NCBI GenBank assembly: GCA_937921835.1
Contig: CAKZVG010000584.1
Location: forward strand, 1-6,347
Direction: 5' to 3'
DNA from: an uncultured Bryobacteraceae bacterium
GTDB taxonomy: Bacteria; Acidobacteriota; Terriglobia; Bryobacterales; Bryobacteraceae
Length of the DNA: 6,347 nucleotides
Of the stretch, positions 5,722-6,347 are shown piece by piece (within the stretch, counting starts at the first letter, position 1; each line of letters starts with the position of its first letter). The position numbers were made by a program, and so were the translations under genes. A model generated the notes under the pieces. The model did not search any database, was not told the origin of the DNA, and saw only the letters and a list, made by a program, of their open reading frames with translations.

Positions 5722-6347
5722 TCAAACTTTGACCGCGGCCGGAAGAGCCGCTTCGGCGTACACTTTCTGCGCCGCCGCCACGCCGGATCCGAACTCCACC
5801 GGGATGCCGTTGGCCGCCAGGATGATCTCCAGCGCGGCGACGATCGAAAAGACGTCGGCGAAATCGAAATAGCCCAGGTGGGCGATGCGGAAGATCTTGC
5901 CCTTCATGGTTCCCTGGCCGTTGGCGATGATGGCGCCAAAGCTGTTGCGGAAGCCCTTCACGATGACGCCGGAATCCATTCCCTCGGGCGCCTTGACGGC
6001 GGTCACCGATGAGCCTGGGAACTCGGGCGCGAACAACCCAAGGCCGAGTTGGGTCACCGCGGCCCGCGTGGCCTTGGCCAGAAGTTGCGCGTTGGCGATC
6101 ATCTTGTCCATGCCGACGCTCTTCATGTACTTCAAGGCGGCGTTGAGCGCCAGGATCAGGCTGGTGTTGGGGGTCCAACTGGACTCGCCGAGCGCGGCGT
6201 TCTTCTTCTCCTTCTTGAGGTCAAAGTAGTAATGCGGCAGATTGGCCCGTTCCGCGAAGGCCCAGGCCTTGGGGCTGATCGACAGGAAGCCGAGTCCCGG
6301 CGGGATCATGAACGCTTTCTGAGATCCGCCGATGACCACGTCCAGAC
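5722..6347 (-). CDS. Class V PLP aminotransferase (serine-pyruvate / alanine-glyoxylate type), N-terminal part outside the window
   Basis: The frame is open to the right edge and starts inside the protein at about the PLP site, so roughly the last 208 residues are present of a family that usually has about 380. The visible start reads LDVVIGGSQKAFMIPPGLGF; the Lys in SQK (codon 6318-6316) is the residue that forms the Schiff base with PLP. A SSWTPNTSLILAL helix follows, and near the C-terminus GKIFRIAHLGYFD holds the Arg (codon 5889-5887) that binds the substrate carboxylate in this family. Members transfer amino groups among serine, alanine, glyoxylate and pyruvate, and some next to serA are thought to act as phosphoserine aminotransferases in organisms without SerC. 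The 19-base gap to serA, with the serA ribosome binding site abutting this gene's TGA, supports a shared serine-synthesis operon. The GTG at 6339 is an internal valine, not a start. Confidence 0.9.
   Translation of the reverse strand, partial: LDVVIGGSQKAFMIPPGLGFLSISPKAWAFAERANLPHYYFDLKKEKKNAALGESSWTPNTSLILALNAALKYMKSVGMDKMIANAQLLAKATRAAVTQLGLGLFAPEFPGSSVTAVKAPEGMDSGVIVKGFRNSFGAIIANGQGTMKGKIFRIAHLGYFDFADVFSIVAALEIILAANGIPVEFGSGVAAAQKVYAEAALPAAVKV

Noticed and set aside
5184..5732. Plus-strand open frame of 182 codons across the serA/aminotransferase junction
   Set aside because: It is antisense to the N-terminal part of serA, has no domain, and ignores the clear operon junction on the other strand.

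Overview
The window is high-GC bacterial DNA that is almost fully coding. It has no insertion sequence, tRNA, rRNA or CRISPR array that I can recognise. The gene mix suggests a soil Acidobacteriota of the Bryobacterales/Solibacter type: an agarase-like TIM-barrel protein, a Gfo/Idh/MocA oxidoreductase with a short N-terminal export-like peptide, and a long-form SerA next to a class V aminotransferase. That placement is an inference from gene content and style, not a demonstrated identity.

Left part (1-1632): the 3' end of a TIM-barrel glycoside-hydrolase-like gene runs rightward and ends at 980. It converges on a leftward gene for a small protein with three four-cysteine zinc ribbons (1126-1632). 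The 145 bp between the two stops show no convincing terminator, only weak 4-5 bp hairpins.

Middle (1633-2836): a 280 bp divergent intergenic region separates the zinc-ribbon gene from a rightward gene of unknown function (1913-2836). Its product has the layout of a papain-like cysteine hydrolase: an early Cys in an LCG motif and a late His in an NHW motif. This is the least ordinary gene in the window. Its leader holds overlapping inverted repeats.

Right part (2837-6347): after 192 bp of GC-rich spacer carrying two palindromes, a Gfo/Idh/MocA-family oxidoreductase (3029-4147) runs rightward. Its last 32 bp overlap the 3' end of serA, which is on the other strand. serA (4116-5702, leftward) lies 19 bp downstream of a class V PLP aminotransferase that enters from the right edge. 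The two very probably form an operon for the first two committed steps of serine synthesis from 3-phosphoglycerate: SerA makes 3-phosphohydroxypyruvate, and the aminotransferase may make phosphoserine in place of SerC or act on serine/glyoxylate/alanine.

Apart from the serA pair, the genes do not form an obvious pathway. The barrel protein and the Gfo/Idh/MocA enzyme both fit carbohydrate metabolism, but they are separated by two unrelated genes. I found no clear multi-gene novel system. The best leads are single proteins: the cysteine-hydrolase-like protein and the barrel protein whose usual catalytic glutamates appear replaced.
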